Assembly: GCF_965228705.1 (NCBI RefSeq)
Contig: NZ_OZ245832.1
Coordinates: 2,790,001-2,854,000, forward strand
Length of the DNA stretch: 64,000 nucleotides
Source: Croceimicrobium sp965228705
GTDB lineage: Bacteria; Bacteroidota; Bacteroidia; Flavobacteriales; Schleiferiaceae
Reading direction: 5' to 3'
The translations under genes and the position numbers were made by a program. Under the pieces are notes generated by a model. That model had not been told where the DNA came from. It did not search any database and saw only the letters and a program-made list of their open reading frames with translations. Numbering within the stretch: position 1 is the stretch's first letter; every line of letters begins with the position of its first letter. This document shows positions 53,611 through 61,043 of this stretch, piece after piece.

Positions 53611-54630
53611 ATGAAAGAACGCATTGATTTGTTGCTCCGTGAGGTGGAAGATTTCGGCAGTAAAACAGCCGCAGAGATAGAGGCATTTCGAATTGAAATG
53701 CTCGGAAAGAAAGGGAAAATCACCGCATTGTTTAATGATTTCCGGGAAATGTCCGGCGACTTGAAACGCGAGTTTGGTAAACCCCTGAATGAGTTAAAGA
53801 ATAAGGCCGCAGCTAAGGTAAATGAGCTAAAATCTGCCGCAGAGGAGCAAATTTATCTCGGTTCAGGTGAGGATTTAAGTCGTCCTGCGAATTTCCAGTC
53901 TTTGGGTTCGCGCCATCCCGTGAACCTGGTTAAAAATGAAATCGTATCTATTTTCCGACGAATCGGATTTAATGTTTCGGCCGGACCCGAAATCGAGGAC
54001 GATTGGCATAATTTCACGGCCTTAAATTTTCCGGAGGAACATCCTGCCCGTGATATGCAAGACACTTTTTTTGTGGCACGGGATCCGGATTGGGCTTTAA
54101 GAACACATACTTCTAGCGTACAGGTGCGTGTTATGGAGAATTCCAAACCCCCTATTCGTACTCTATCACCCGGAAGGGTATTCCGCAATGAAGCAATTTC
54201 TGCGCGATCGCATTGCTTCTTCCATCAGGTGGAAGGACTGTACATCGATGAAGGCGTGAGTTTTGCCGATTTAAAGCAAACCTTACTCTTTTTTGCACAG
54301 GAGTTTTTCGGGCCGGAGACCAAAATTCGTTTACGCCCTTCTTATTTCCCATTTACGGAACCTAGCGCGGAAATGGATGTGTATTGGGGCTTAGAGAATG
54401 AGCGCGATTATCGCATGACCAAAGGAACAGGCTGGCTAGAAGTTTTGGGCTGTGGTATGGTAGACCCTAATGTTTTGAGAAACAATGGAATTGATCCAGA
54501 AAAGTATTCCGGTTTCGCCTTTGGAATTGGCGTGGAGCGTATTGCTTTGCACCGTTTTCAAATTCCAGATATCCGCATGTTGTTTGAAAACGATTTAAAA
54601 TTCCTGGAGCAGTTTAAAGCAGCGTACTAG
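53611..54630 (+). CDS. pheS: Phenylalanyl-tRNA synthetase alpha subunit
   Basis: A 339-residue class II synthetase subunit of normal size. The N-terminal coiled coil is followed by motif 2 (GRVFRNEAISARSHCFFHQVEG near 195) and motif 3 (GIGVERIALHRFQIPD near 305). It charges tRNA-Phe together with PheT, whose gene is not in this window. A two-way terminator follows. Confidence 0.96.
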   Translation: MKERIDLLLREVEDFGSKTAAEIEAFRIEMLGKKGKITALFNDFREMSGDLKREFGKPLNELKNKAAAKVNELKSAAEEQIYLGSGEDLSRPANFQSLGSRHPVNLVKNEIVSIFRRIGFNVSAGPEIEDDWHNFTALNFPEEHPARDMQDTFFVARDPDWALRTHTSSVQVRVMENSKPPIRTLSPGRVFRNEAISARSHCFFHQVEGLYIDEGVSFADLKQTLLFFAQEFFGPETKIRLRPSYFPFTEPSAEMDVYWGLENERDYRMTKGTGWLEVLGCGMVDPNVLRNNGIDPEKYSGFAFGIGVERIALHRFQIPDIRMLFENDLKFLEQFKAAY

Positions 54631-54656
54631 TAGCTGTTTTCAGAAATAAAAAGCAT

Positions 54657-54692
54657 AAAAAAGCCGTCTTGGAATCTCCGAGACGGCTTTTA
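54657..54692. terminator. Bidirectional terminator between pheS and pyk
   Basis: The repeat AAAAGCCGTCT / AGACGGCTTTT, extended by further pairs around a 3-base loop, lies between the convergent pheS and pyk genes. A-runs on one side and T-runs on the other let it work both ways. Confidence 0.92.
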
Positions 54693-54715
54693 TACTTTTA
54701 TAAAAAGTTGGGCTT

Positions 54716-56146
54716 CTAGCTTTCGCTGATGCTGGAAATCTTCAACATATTGGTCATGCCTTCTTCGTGAATAGGCATACTGGCAATTTTAACAATTAAG
54801 TCACCATCACTAACCAAATTAGTATCAATTACAATTTGCTTGATGTCGGCAAAAGTCTCATCCGTACTTACCATTTTATCATAATAGAAACCGCGTACAC
54901 CCCATAATAAGCTCATGGTGTTGAGGATATTACGATTTGAAGTGAACATCAAAATACTGGTCTTTGGGCGGTGGGCCGAGATCTTAAAGGCTGTATAACC
55001 ACTAAAGGTCATGGTAAGAATGGCCGCTGCTCCAATTTGATCCGCAATTTTACTGGCATTGTAACAAATTGAATCAGTAATGAAGCGCTTATTGCGATAA
55101 CGAGGTGGGTTTTCTTCGCGTACACCTACCTGACCGCTTTCTTCTACATGGGCAATAATCTTACTCATCGCCTTAATTACTTCTACCGGATTCTTACCAA
55201 CAGAGGTTTCACCACTTAGCATCACCGCATCAGCGCCATCTAGTACAGAGTTTGCCACGTCATTCACCTCCGCTCGGGTAGGAGTAAGGTTTTCGATCAT
55301 GGTTTCCATCATTTGGGTAGCAATTACCACGGGCTTAGCCATCAAATGACACTTGTTTACGATCATTTTTTGGATCAATGGTACACCCTGCATAGGCACT
55401 TCTACTCCGAGGTCGCCACGAGCTACCATAATGCCATCAGAAGCTTCTATAATCTCATCTATCTCTACTACGGCCTCTGGCTTCTCAATTTTGGAGATAA
55501 TGTGACAGGGCGCGTTGTTTTTCTGCAGGATATCGCGCAGTTGATATACATCGTTGGGGTTTCGCACAAAAGATAGAGCTACCCACTCTACGCGGCATTC
55601 CATGGCTACTTCCAGGTCCGCGAGGTCCTTTTCCGTAAGGCAGGGTAAGGAAATGCGCGTATTGGGTAAATTTACCCCTTTACGAGATTTTAAAGGACCA
55701 CCTTGAATAACCTTGGCCTCCACTTCATCCTTGGAATTGGTTTTAGTGGCTTCCAAGAGTATTTTACCATCATCAATCAAAATGCGATCACCGATCTTAA
55801 CGTCGGTAGCAAATTGTTGATAGGTCATAAATACTTGTTGCGCAGTGCCTTCAACCTCTTTATTCGTAAAGGTTAGGATATCACCGGCTTTTAATATGGC
55901 ACCTTCTTTAACGGTTCCAATTCGCAGCTTAGGGCCTTGTAAATCTGCTAATACTGCAATATTGGTATTGAGCTCATCATTAAGCTTTCGAACTTTATCT
56001 ACAATTTCACGGGCAGCATCGTGAGAGCTATGTGAGAAGTTAATGCGGAAGACATTAACTCCGGCTTTCACCATTTCTACCATTACTTCATAGTCGCTGG
56101 AAGCGGGTCCCAGGGTTGCTACGATTTTTGCTTTGTTATAGGCCAT
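54716..56146 (-). CDS. pyk: Pyruvate kinase
   Basis: A 476-residue glycolytic enzyme. The start KAKIVATLGPAS, the metal site segment MVARGDLGVEVP near residue 235 and KPVVIATQMMETMIENLTPTRAEVNDVAN follow the family. It makes pyruvate and ATP from phosphoenolpyruvate. It overlaps the upstream IPExxxVDY-like gene by 11 bases and is the last gene of the acpP-fabF-rnc cluster. Confidence 0.96.
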   Translation of the reverse strand: MAYNKAKIVATLGPASSDYEVMVEMVKAGVNVFRINFSHSSHDAAREIVDKVRKLNDELNTNIAVLADLQGPKLRIGTVKEGAILKAGDILTFTNKEVEGTAQQVFMTYQQFATDVKIGDRILIDDGKILLEATKTNSKDEVEAKVIQGGPLKSRKGVNLPNTRISLPCLTEKDLADLEVAMECRVEWVALSFVRNPNDVYQLRDILQKNNAPCHIISKIEKPEAVVEIDEIIEASDGIMVARGDLGVEVPMQGVPLIQKMIVNKCHLMAKPVVIATQMMETMIENLTPTRAEVNDVANSVLDGADAVMLSGETSVGKNPVEVIKAMSKIIAHVEESGQVGVREENPPRYRNKRFITDSICYNASKIADQIGAAAILTMTFSGYTAFKISAHRPKTSILMFTSNRNILNTMSLLWGVRGFYYDKMVSTDETFADIKQIVIDTNLVSDGDLIVKIASMPIHEEGMTNMLKISSISES

Positions 56147-56636
56147 CTGTGTATTTTATTGTTTTGTTGATTCGCGCCATTTCCTTTTCGCTTAAGGCTT
56201 TCGCCTGATGGATTTTAGAGCAGGAGCGAAGACGTTTTTCCCAACTAAGTGTAAAACTTACATTTTCTTTATTCCCATCAAACCAAAGAAAAAAATTGAA
56301 ACCTTCCTTATTTGGCAACCAGTTTTTTTCAGCCTCTGGACTTTCTTCAAAGAGGCCAATAGCGGCGGGGCTTTCGCCATCACTGCGATAAGAGCGGTTT
56401 TCGACCATTTTTAAGTCCCACTCTTGGTTTTCATCGTAAAAGCCAAAGAGTCGAAAATAAAAGCGCAGACCTTTATGATCGCTATAAAGGTCTTCATTTA
56501 ATCGTTTCAGTCGCAGCTCTGGAAGCTCAAGATTAAGATGGTAACAAAGATTTAATGCCCCTTCCCGACTTAAAATGCCAAAGCCGGTATGACTGCCCGA
56601 ATGAAATTCGTCGAGATCAAGTTTGAACTTCGCCAT
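56136..56636 (-). CDS. IPExxxVDY-family-like protein
   Basis: A 166-residue protein placed between rnc and pyk, as the IPExxxVDY family is in Bacteroidota. The signature appears changed: where IPE-xxx-VDY is expected, the chain reads LPN-KEG-FNF followed by FLWF near residue 110. Role unknown. It overlaps rnc by 20 bases and pyk by 11 bases. Confidence 0.72.
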   Translation of the reverse strand: MAKFKLDLDEFHSGSHTGFGILSREGALNLCYHLNLELPELRLKRLNEDLYSDHKGLRFYFRLFGFYDENQEWDLKMVENRSYRSDGESPAAIGLFEESPEAEKNWLPNKEGFNFFLWFDGNKENVSFTLSWEKRLRSCSKIHQAKALSEKEMARINKTIKYTDGL

Positions 56637-57360
56637 TCGGCAAATTTAAATGCAGAAAGGCTGATTTCGCCGCTTCTTCTTCCGCTTTCTTTTTGGTGGG
56701 GCCATGTCCTTTTGCAACTTCTCTTTGTGCTAGAAGGCAAGCAACATGGTAGATAGGGTCATGACTTTTCCCTTCGGTGCGTACTAATTTAAACTGTACC
56801 GACTTCTTTTCTTTTTGGCCCCACTCGAGCAAGGAGCTCTTGTAGGAAGTAAGGCGTACCGCTAATTTTTCCAGATCCAATTGCTGCAGTACTCTTTTCT
56901 CTAAAAAGCGCTGACAGGCCGCATAACCATGGTCGATGTAAAGCGCACCAATTAAGGCTTCAAAGGCATCACCATTTAAGGATTTAGCGCGGGTTCCCCG
57001 TGTGGGGGTATAGCGCAATAGCGATTCCAGATTCATATTGGCCCCCAATTCATTGAGATGCTTACGGCTTACAATTTTGCTACGCAGGCTGGTTAATTCA
57101 CCCTCTTCTTTTAGGGGATAAGTGCGATACAGGTAATCCGTAATTACAGCCCCTAAAATAGCATCGCCTAAAAACTCGAGGCGCTCATTATTCATTTTGA
57201 GGCCTTTGGAATTTTCCTTGGCGGCAGAACTATGGGTAAAGGCAAGTTCGTACAGATCGCTTTTTTGCGGTTTATAGCCGGTTAAATTTTCGATCTGAAA
57301 CAAAAAATTCCCGCCTTGTTTGGGGCGGGAATTCCATTTTTTTAAAAAAGATAACATCAA
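56617..57360 (-). CDS. rnc: Ribonuclease III
   Basis: A 247-residue double-strand RNase. The catalytic signature NERLEFLGDAILG (E62, D66) and the C-terminal dsRNA-binding domain (YKSSLLEWGQKEKKS to KKKAEEEAAKSAFL) are complete. It processes rRNA precursors and structured mRNAs. A perfect 10-base hairpin followed by T residues lies in codons about 10-19, an unusual place. It starts 12 bases after the fabF stop. Confidence 0.94.
   Translation of the reverse strand: MMLSFLKKWNSRPKQGGNFLFQIENLTGYKPQKSDLYELAFTHSSAAKENSKGLKMNNERLEFLGDAILGAVITDYLYRTYPLKEEGELTSLRSKIVSRKHLNELGANMNLESLLRYTPTRGTRAKSLNGDAFEALIGALYIDHGYAACQRFLEKRVLQQLDLEKLAVRLTSYKSSLLEWGQKEKKSVQFKLVRTEGKSHDPIYHVACLLAQREVAKGHGPTKKKAEEEAAKSAFLHLNLPNGEVQT
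57301..57333 (-). terminator. Terminator-like hairpin inside the start of rnc
   Basis: On the minus strand AATTCCCGCC / GGCGGGAATT with an 8-base loop is followed by TTTTG. It lies within rnc codons about 10-20 and between fabF and the rest of rnc. It could be an attenuator or an RNase III self-cleavage site; both are inference. Confidence 0.55.
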
Positions 57361-57372
57361 GCTGCGTCGAGA

Positions 57373-58623
57373 TTAGCTTAGTTTACGGAACATAACTGAG
57401 GCGTTATGACCGCCAAACCCGAAGGTATTGCTAATTGCGGTGCGCACTTCACGTTTTTGAGCTTTGTCGAAAGTCAAGTTCAATTTGGGATCAATCTCCG
57501 GATCATCGGTAAAGTGGTTGATGGTAGGTGGAATGATATCGTTTTGAACCGCTAATATCGCGGCGATCGCTTCTACAGCCCCAGCCGCACCTAAAAGGTG
57601 ACCGGTCATGGATTTTGTAGAACTGATGTTTAAACGATAGGCATCTTCACCAAAAACCTCTTTAATGGCCTTTAATTCAGCAACATCTCCCAAAGGAGTA
57701 GAAGTACCGTGCACATTGATATAATCAACGTCGGCAGGCTTCATACCCGACTCGTTAAGCACTTGCTGCATCACACCTTTGGCACCTAATCCTTCGGGAT
57801 GAGGGGCGGTAATGTGATGGGCGTCGGCGCTAATACCAGAACCAATAAGCTCAGCATAAATTTTAGCACCTCGAGCCTTAGCGTGCTCATAGTCTTCCAG
57901 AATGATACATCCGGCACCTTCTCCCAGAACGAAACCATCGCGATCCTTATCGAAAGGACGGCTGGCTGTTTCCGGCGAATCATTGCGAGTGCTCAGAGCA
58001 TGCATGGCATTAAAACCACCCATTCCGGCTTCGTTTACGGCTGCTTCACTACCACCTGCAAGACATACATCAACTTTACCCAAGCGGATAAAGTTAAAGG
58101 CGTCGATCAGGGAGTTGGTAGAAGAGGCGCAAGCCGAAACTGTCGAATAATTTGGTCCGCGGAATCCGTACTTAATACTGATATGACCGGGGGCCAGGTC
58201 CGCGATCATTTTAGGAATAAAGAACGGACTAAAGCGTGGCGTTCCGTCACCTTTGGCAAAGTTCATGCACTCTTCCAGGAAGGTGTCTAAACCGCCAATT
58301 CCAGAACCCCAAATCACCCCAACGCGGTCTGGATTAAGGTCTAAACCTTCCAAACCGCCATCTTTTACGGCTTGATCAGCTGTAACCAGTGCATACTGGG
58401 TAAAGCGATCCATGCGTCGTGCTTCCTTGCGATCAATAAAATCCTGGACATTAAAGTCCTTAAGCTCGCAAGCAAACTGGGTTTTGAACTTTTCAGGGTC
58501 AAAACGGGTGATTCGGGCCGCACCGCTTTTCCCTGCCAGCAAGTTTTGCCAGTAGGTCTCCACGTCGTTACCGATAGGAGTCAAAGCTCCTAATCCTGTT
58601 ACTACAACCCTTCTTAGTTCCAT
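57373..58623 (-). CDS. fabF: Beta-ketoacyl-ACP synthase II
   Basis: A 416-residue condensing enzyme. The catalytic triad is C165 in SACASSTN, H305 in NVHGTSTP and H342 in SMTGHLLGAAG. It elongates acyl-ACP chains with malonyl-ACP in fatty acid synthesis. It starts 9 bases after the acpP stop. Confidence 0.97.
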   Translation of the reverse strand: MELRRVVVTGLGALTPIGNDVETYWQNLLAGKSGAARITRFDPEKFKTQFACELKDFNVQDFIDRKEARRMDRFTQYALVTADQAVKDGGLEGLDLNPDRVGVIWGSGIGGLDTFLEECMNFAKGDGTPRFSPFFIPKMIADLAPGHISIKYGFRGPNYSTVSACASSTNSLIDAFNFIRLGKVDVCLAGGSEAAVNEAGMGGFNAMHALSTRNDSPETASRPFDKDRDGFVLGEGAGCIILEDYEHAKARGAKIYAELIGSGISADAHHITAPHPEGLGAKGVMQQVLNESGMKPADVDYINVHGTSTPLGDVAELKAIKEVFGEDAYRLNISSTKSMTGHLLGAAGAVEAIAAILAVQNDIIPPTINHFTDDPEIDPKLNLTFDKAQKREVRTAISNTFGFGGHNASVMFRKLS

Positions 58624-58632
58624 AAGAGGGAA

Positions 58633-58869
58633 TTATTTTTTAGCCTCTTCGATATAGGCAACCGCCTGACCAACGGTGGTAATGTTTTCTGCTTGGTCGT
58701 CTGGAATTTGAATGTCAAATTCTTTTTCGAATTCCATAATCAGCTCTACAGTGTCCAGAGAGTCTGCACCCAGATCATTGGTAAAGCTAGCTTCGTTGGT
58801 TACTTCGTTTTCGTCTACTCCTAGCTTATCTACGATGATAGCTTTTACTTTAGAAGCGATTTCTGACAT
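58633..58869 (-). CDS. acpP: Acyl carrier protein
   Basis: A 78-residue acidic carrier. S37 in GADSLDTVELIMEFE is the phosphopantetheine attachment site. It is the first gene of the acpP-fabF-rnc cluster and divergent from purN. I see no exact TAnnTTTG element; TTTCTTTG about 25 bases upstream is the nearest. Confidence 0.97.
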   Translation of the reverse strand: MSEIASKVKAIIVDKLGVDENEVTNEASFTNDLGADSLDTVELIMEFEKEFDIQIPDDQAENITTVGQAVAYIEEAKK

Positions 58870-58955
58870 GATAATTTGTTTAAAATTATAAGCTGCAAAG
58901 AAAGGAAATAAATCAAAATGCCACGGCTTATTTGTCTTTGGTTTGTTTGCTTTTG

Positions 58956-58963
58956 TATTTTCG
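58956..58963 (+). promoter_or_regulatory. Candidate -7 element of purN
   Basis: TATTTTCG ends 17 bases before the purN start. TTTG at 58931-58934 is 21 bases upstream and fits a -33 element. Confidence 0.58.
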
Positions 58964-58980
58964 TCGGGTAGACATTTGCC

Positions 58981-59547
58981 ATGAAGAAAATTGTTGTCCT
59001 TGCCTCTGGCTCAGGGACTAACGCAGAAAACATAGTGCGTTATTTCGAAGAAAGCGATCTGGCTAAGGTAGTGGCCATAATTACTAATAACCCCCAAGCC
59101 GGGGTTTTAGATAAGGCCCGAAAACTGGGAGTGCAGGCTACTGTGCTCACTAACAGCCAGATAGAAGACGGTACCCTGCAAGGGAAATTAGAGAACCTGC
59201 GATGCGATTTGGTCGTTCTTGCTGGATTTCTCCGAAAAATTCCCGCCGAACTAATCCAGGCTTTCGAAAAAAGAATCATCAATATTCACCCTGCTTTATT
59301 GCCAGATTATGGCGGTCCAGGTATGTATGGAAAATATGTGCATCAGGCTGTGGTGGAAAATGAAGAGGAGGTTTCCGGTATCACTATTCACTATGTGGAT
59401 GAGAATTATGATGAAGGAGAAATCATTTTTCAGGAGGAAGTTGAGATTGACTATGAAGACAGTTGGGAAGACGTAGAGTATAAAGTGCGTGAGCTCGAAT
59501 ACCGCCATTACCCCTCTGTTATCGAATATCTGCTGCCTAATATTTAA
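58981..59547 (+). CDS. purN: Phosphoribosylglycinamide formyltransferase
   Basis: A 188-residue folate-dependent transferase. The catalytic residues N101 and H103 (NIHPALLPDYGG) and D144 (ENYDEG) are in place. It transfers a formyl group from 10-formyl-THF to GAR in purine synthesis. Its last base is the first base of rnhA, so the two are translationally coupled. Confidence 0.95.
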   Translation: MKKIVVLASGSGTNAENIVRYFEESDLAKVVAIITNNPQAGVLDKARKLGVQATVLTNSQIEDGTLQGKLENLRCDLVVLAGFLRKIPAELIQAFEKRIINIHPALLPDYGGPGMYGKYVHQAVVENEEEVSGITIHYVDENYDEGEIIFQEEVEIDYEDSWEDVEYKVRELEYRHYPSVIEYLLPNI

Positions 59548-60008
59548 TGCTGATTCACCTTTACACAGATGGCGCGGCCAAGGGAAACCCTGGACCGGGC
59601 GGATACGGTATTGTCCTCGAAGCCGGACCCCACCGAAAGGAATTGTCGGGTGGATTTCGCCGGACAACCAATAATCGAATGGAGCTTTTAGCAGTAATTG
59701 TTGGCCTGGAAGCCCTAAAAAAGCCGGGTCAGCAAGTACGAGTAGTCTCCGATTCTAAATATGTGGTAGACGCTATTAATAAAGGGTGGCTGCGTTCCTG
59801 GATTCAAAAAGGCTTTAAAGGCAAGAAAAATATTGACCTCTGGAAGCGATTGATCCCAATGTTGCAAAAGCACCAGGTGCAATTTCAATGGGTGAAGGGC
59901 CACAATGATCACCCACAAAATGAGCGTTGCGATCGTTTAGCGGTAGCGGCAAGCGAAGGACCAGGCCTGGCTATTGATCAGGGATTTGAAATTTCGGAAG
60001 GCCTTTAG
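59547..60008 (+). CDS. rnhA: Ribonuclease HI
   Basis: A 153-residue RNase H. The four-acid site is visible: D8 (YTDGA), E46 (RMELLAV), D69 (VSDSKY) and D129 (NERCDRLA), with H119 before the last. It removes RNA from RNA-DNA hybrids. The pairing with purN is a common order. Its end overlaps the convergent M23 gene by 4 bases. Confidence 0.95.
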   Translation: MLIHLYTDGAAKGNPGPGGYGIVLEAGPHRKELSGGFRRTTNNRMELLAVIVGLEALKKPGQQVRVVSDSKYVVDAINKGWLRSWIQKGFKGKKNIDLWKRLIPMLQKHQVQFQWVKGHNDHPQNERCDRLAVAASEGPGLAIDQGFEISEGL

Positions 60009-60880
60009 AAGGAAATGTATTCCTGCGGATCTACAGCATAACCATTGTACCAAAGTTCGAAATGCAGATGCGGACCGGAGCTTAATTCGCCCGAATTGCC
60101 AATAATTGCAATGGGTTCCCCGGAAGAAACATCCTGCCCCTGCGACTTTAATAAGGCAGAATTATGCTTATAAACCGAGATGAACTTCTCGGCATGCTGA
60201 ATAATCATTACATAACCGGTTTCGGCCGTCCACTCAGCAAATATTACGCGGCCATCCTGAGTGGCTTTGATTACTTCATTTTCCTTGGCTACGATATCAA
60301 TGCCCAAATGCTCTTCTTCCGGATTAAAAGATTGAGTAACCAATCCTTTAATAGGGATAAAGAAATTGAGGCTTTCTAAATTTAAACGGCGGCGACCTTC
60401 AACGGGAATATTAAACTGCTCCTCTTCCTCTACCATTTTGCGCAGCAAAGAATCATCTTTACTGATACTCAAATTTATTTGGCTTTGATTTAAGCTATCC
60501 ACCACCTGGTCATCACTAAGGTCTAGAGGCTCCTGGCCATTTATTACCCCTTGAATATTCTTTAGGAAAAGAGAATTATAGTTTAACTGATTTTCGAGAC
60601 TATCCGTAACCTGTGCTAATCGAATCGCATCGCGCTTTAGCGCAGTACTGGAATAACCGGGAATATACTCGCGCAATGGAGTAAAGGCGATTAATAAGGT
60701 AGTACCAGCTATTAGTAGGATTACCGATAAGCCCGACACCACAAATACATTGAGGCGGCTGAGCTTAAAACTTAGCTTTTCCTCAAAAGTATCGTCGTTC
60801 AGAATCACCAGGCGATACTTATTTCGCAGTTTGGTGATGAGCTTTTTGGATTCTTTTTTCTCTGAAGCCATGTTTTGCAA
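60005..60880 (-). CDS. Membrane-anchored M23 family peptidase
   Basis: A 291-residue protein with a cytoplasmic basic N-terminus (KKESKKLITKLRNKYR), one membrane helix (about 43-66), a coiled linker and a C-terminal LytM domain. Zinc residues H191 and D195 (HLGID), H239 (YKH) and H271 with H273 (HLHFELW) are complete, so it should cut peptidoglycan cross-links in the periplasm. A start three codons later (MASEKKE) is possible. It is divergent from the SprE-like gene. Confidence 0.9.
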   Translation of the reverse strand: MQNMASEKKESKKLITKLRNKYRLVILNDDTFEEKLSFKLSRLNVFVVSGLSVILLIAGTTLLIAFTPLREYIPGYSSTALKRDAIRLAQVTDSLENQLNYNSLFLKNIQGVINGQEPLDLSDDQVVDSLNQSQINLSISKDDSLLRKMVEEEEQFNIPVEGRRRLNLESLNFFIPIKGLVTQSFNPEEEHLGIDIVAKENEVIKATQDGRVIFAEWTAETGYVMIIQHAEKFISVYKHNSALLKSQGQDVSSGEPIAIIGNSGELSSGPHLHFELWYNGYAVDPQEYISF

Positions 60881-60990
60881 ATATCAGAAAATCCAAAGGC
60901 AAAGGGCTTTTTAGGCCTTGCGATTCTTTTCAGAATAAGATTAAAAGACTTAAAAGCGCAGGAATAGGGAACTTAGTATTGAGATTACAA

Positions 60991-60998
60991 TATTTTTG
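60991..60998 (+). promoter_or_regulatory. Candidate -7 element of the SprE-like gene
   Basis: TATTTTTG matches TAnnTTTG. It covers the TTG at 60996, which therefore cannot be the translation start if the element is real; this supports the start at 61044. Confidence 0.48.
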
Positions 60999-61043
60999 CG
61001 CATTAATTGTTATTTCACCCCGAACCGACATCACGCGCGTCAC

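Noticed and set aside
57799..58290. 163-codon open frame opposite fabF
   Set aside because: It lies entirely inside the well-supported fabF gene on the other strand, has no family pattern and no promoter element.
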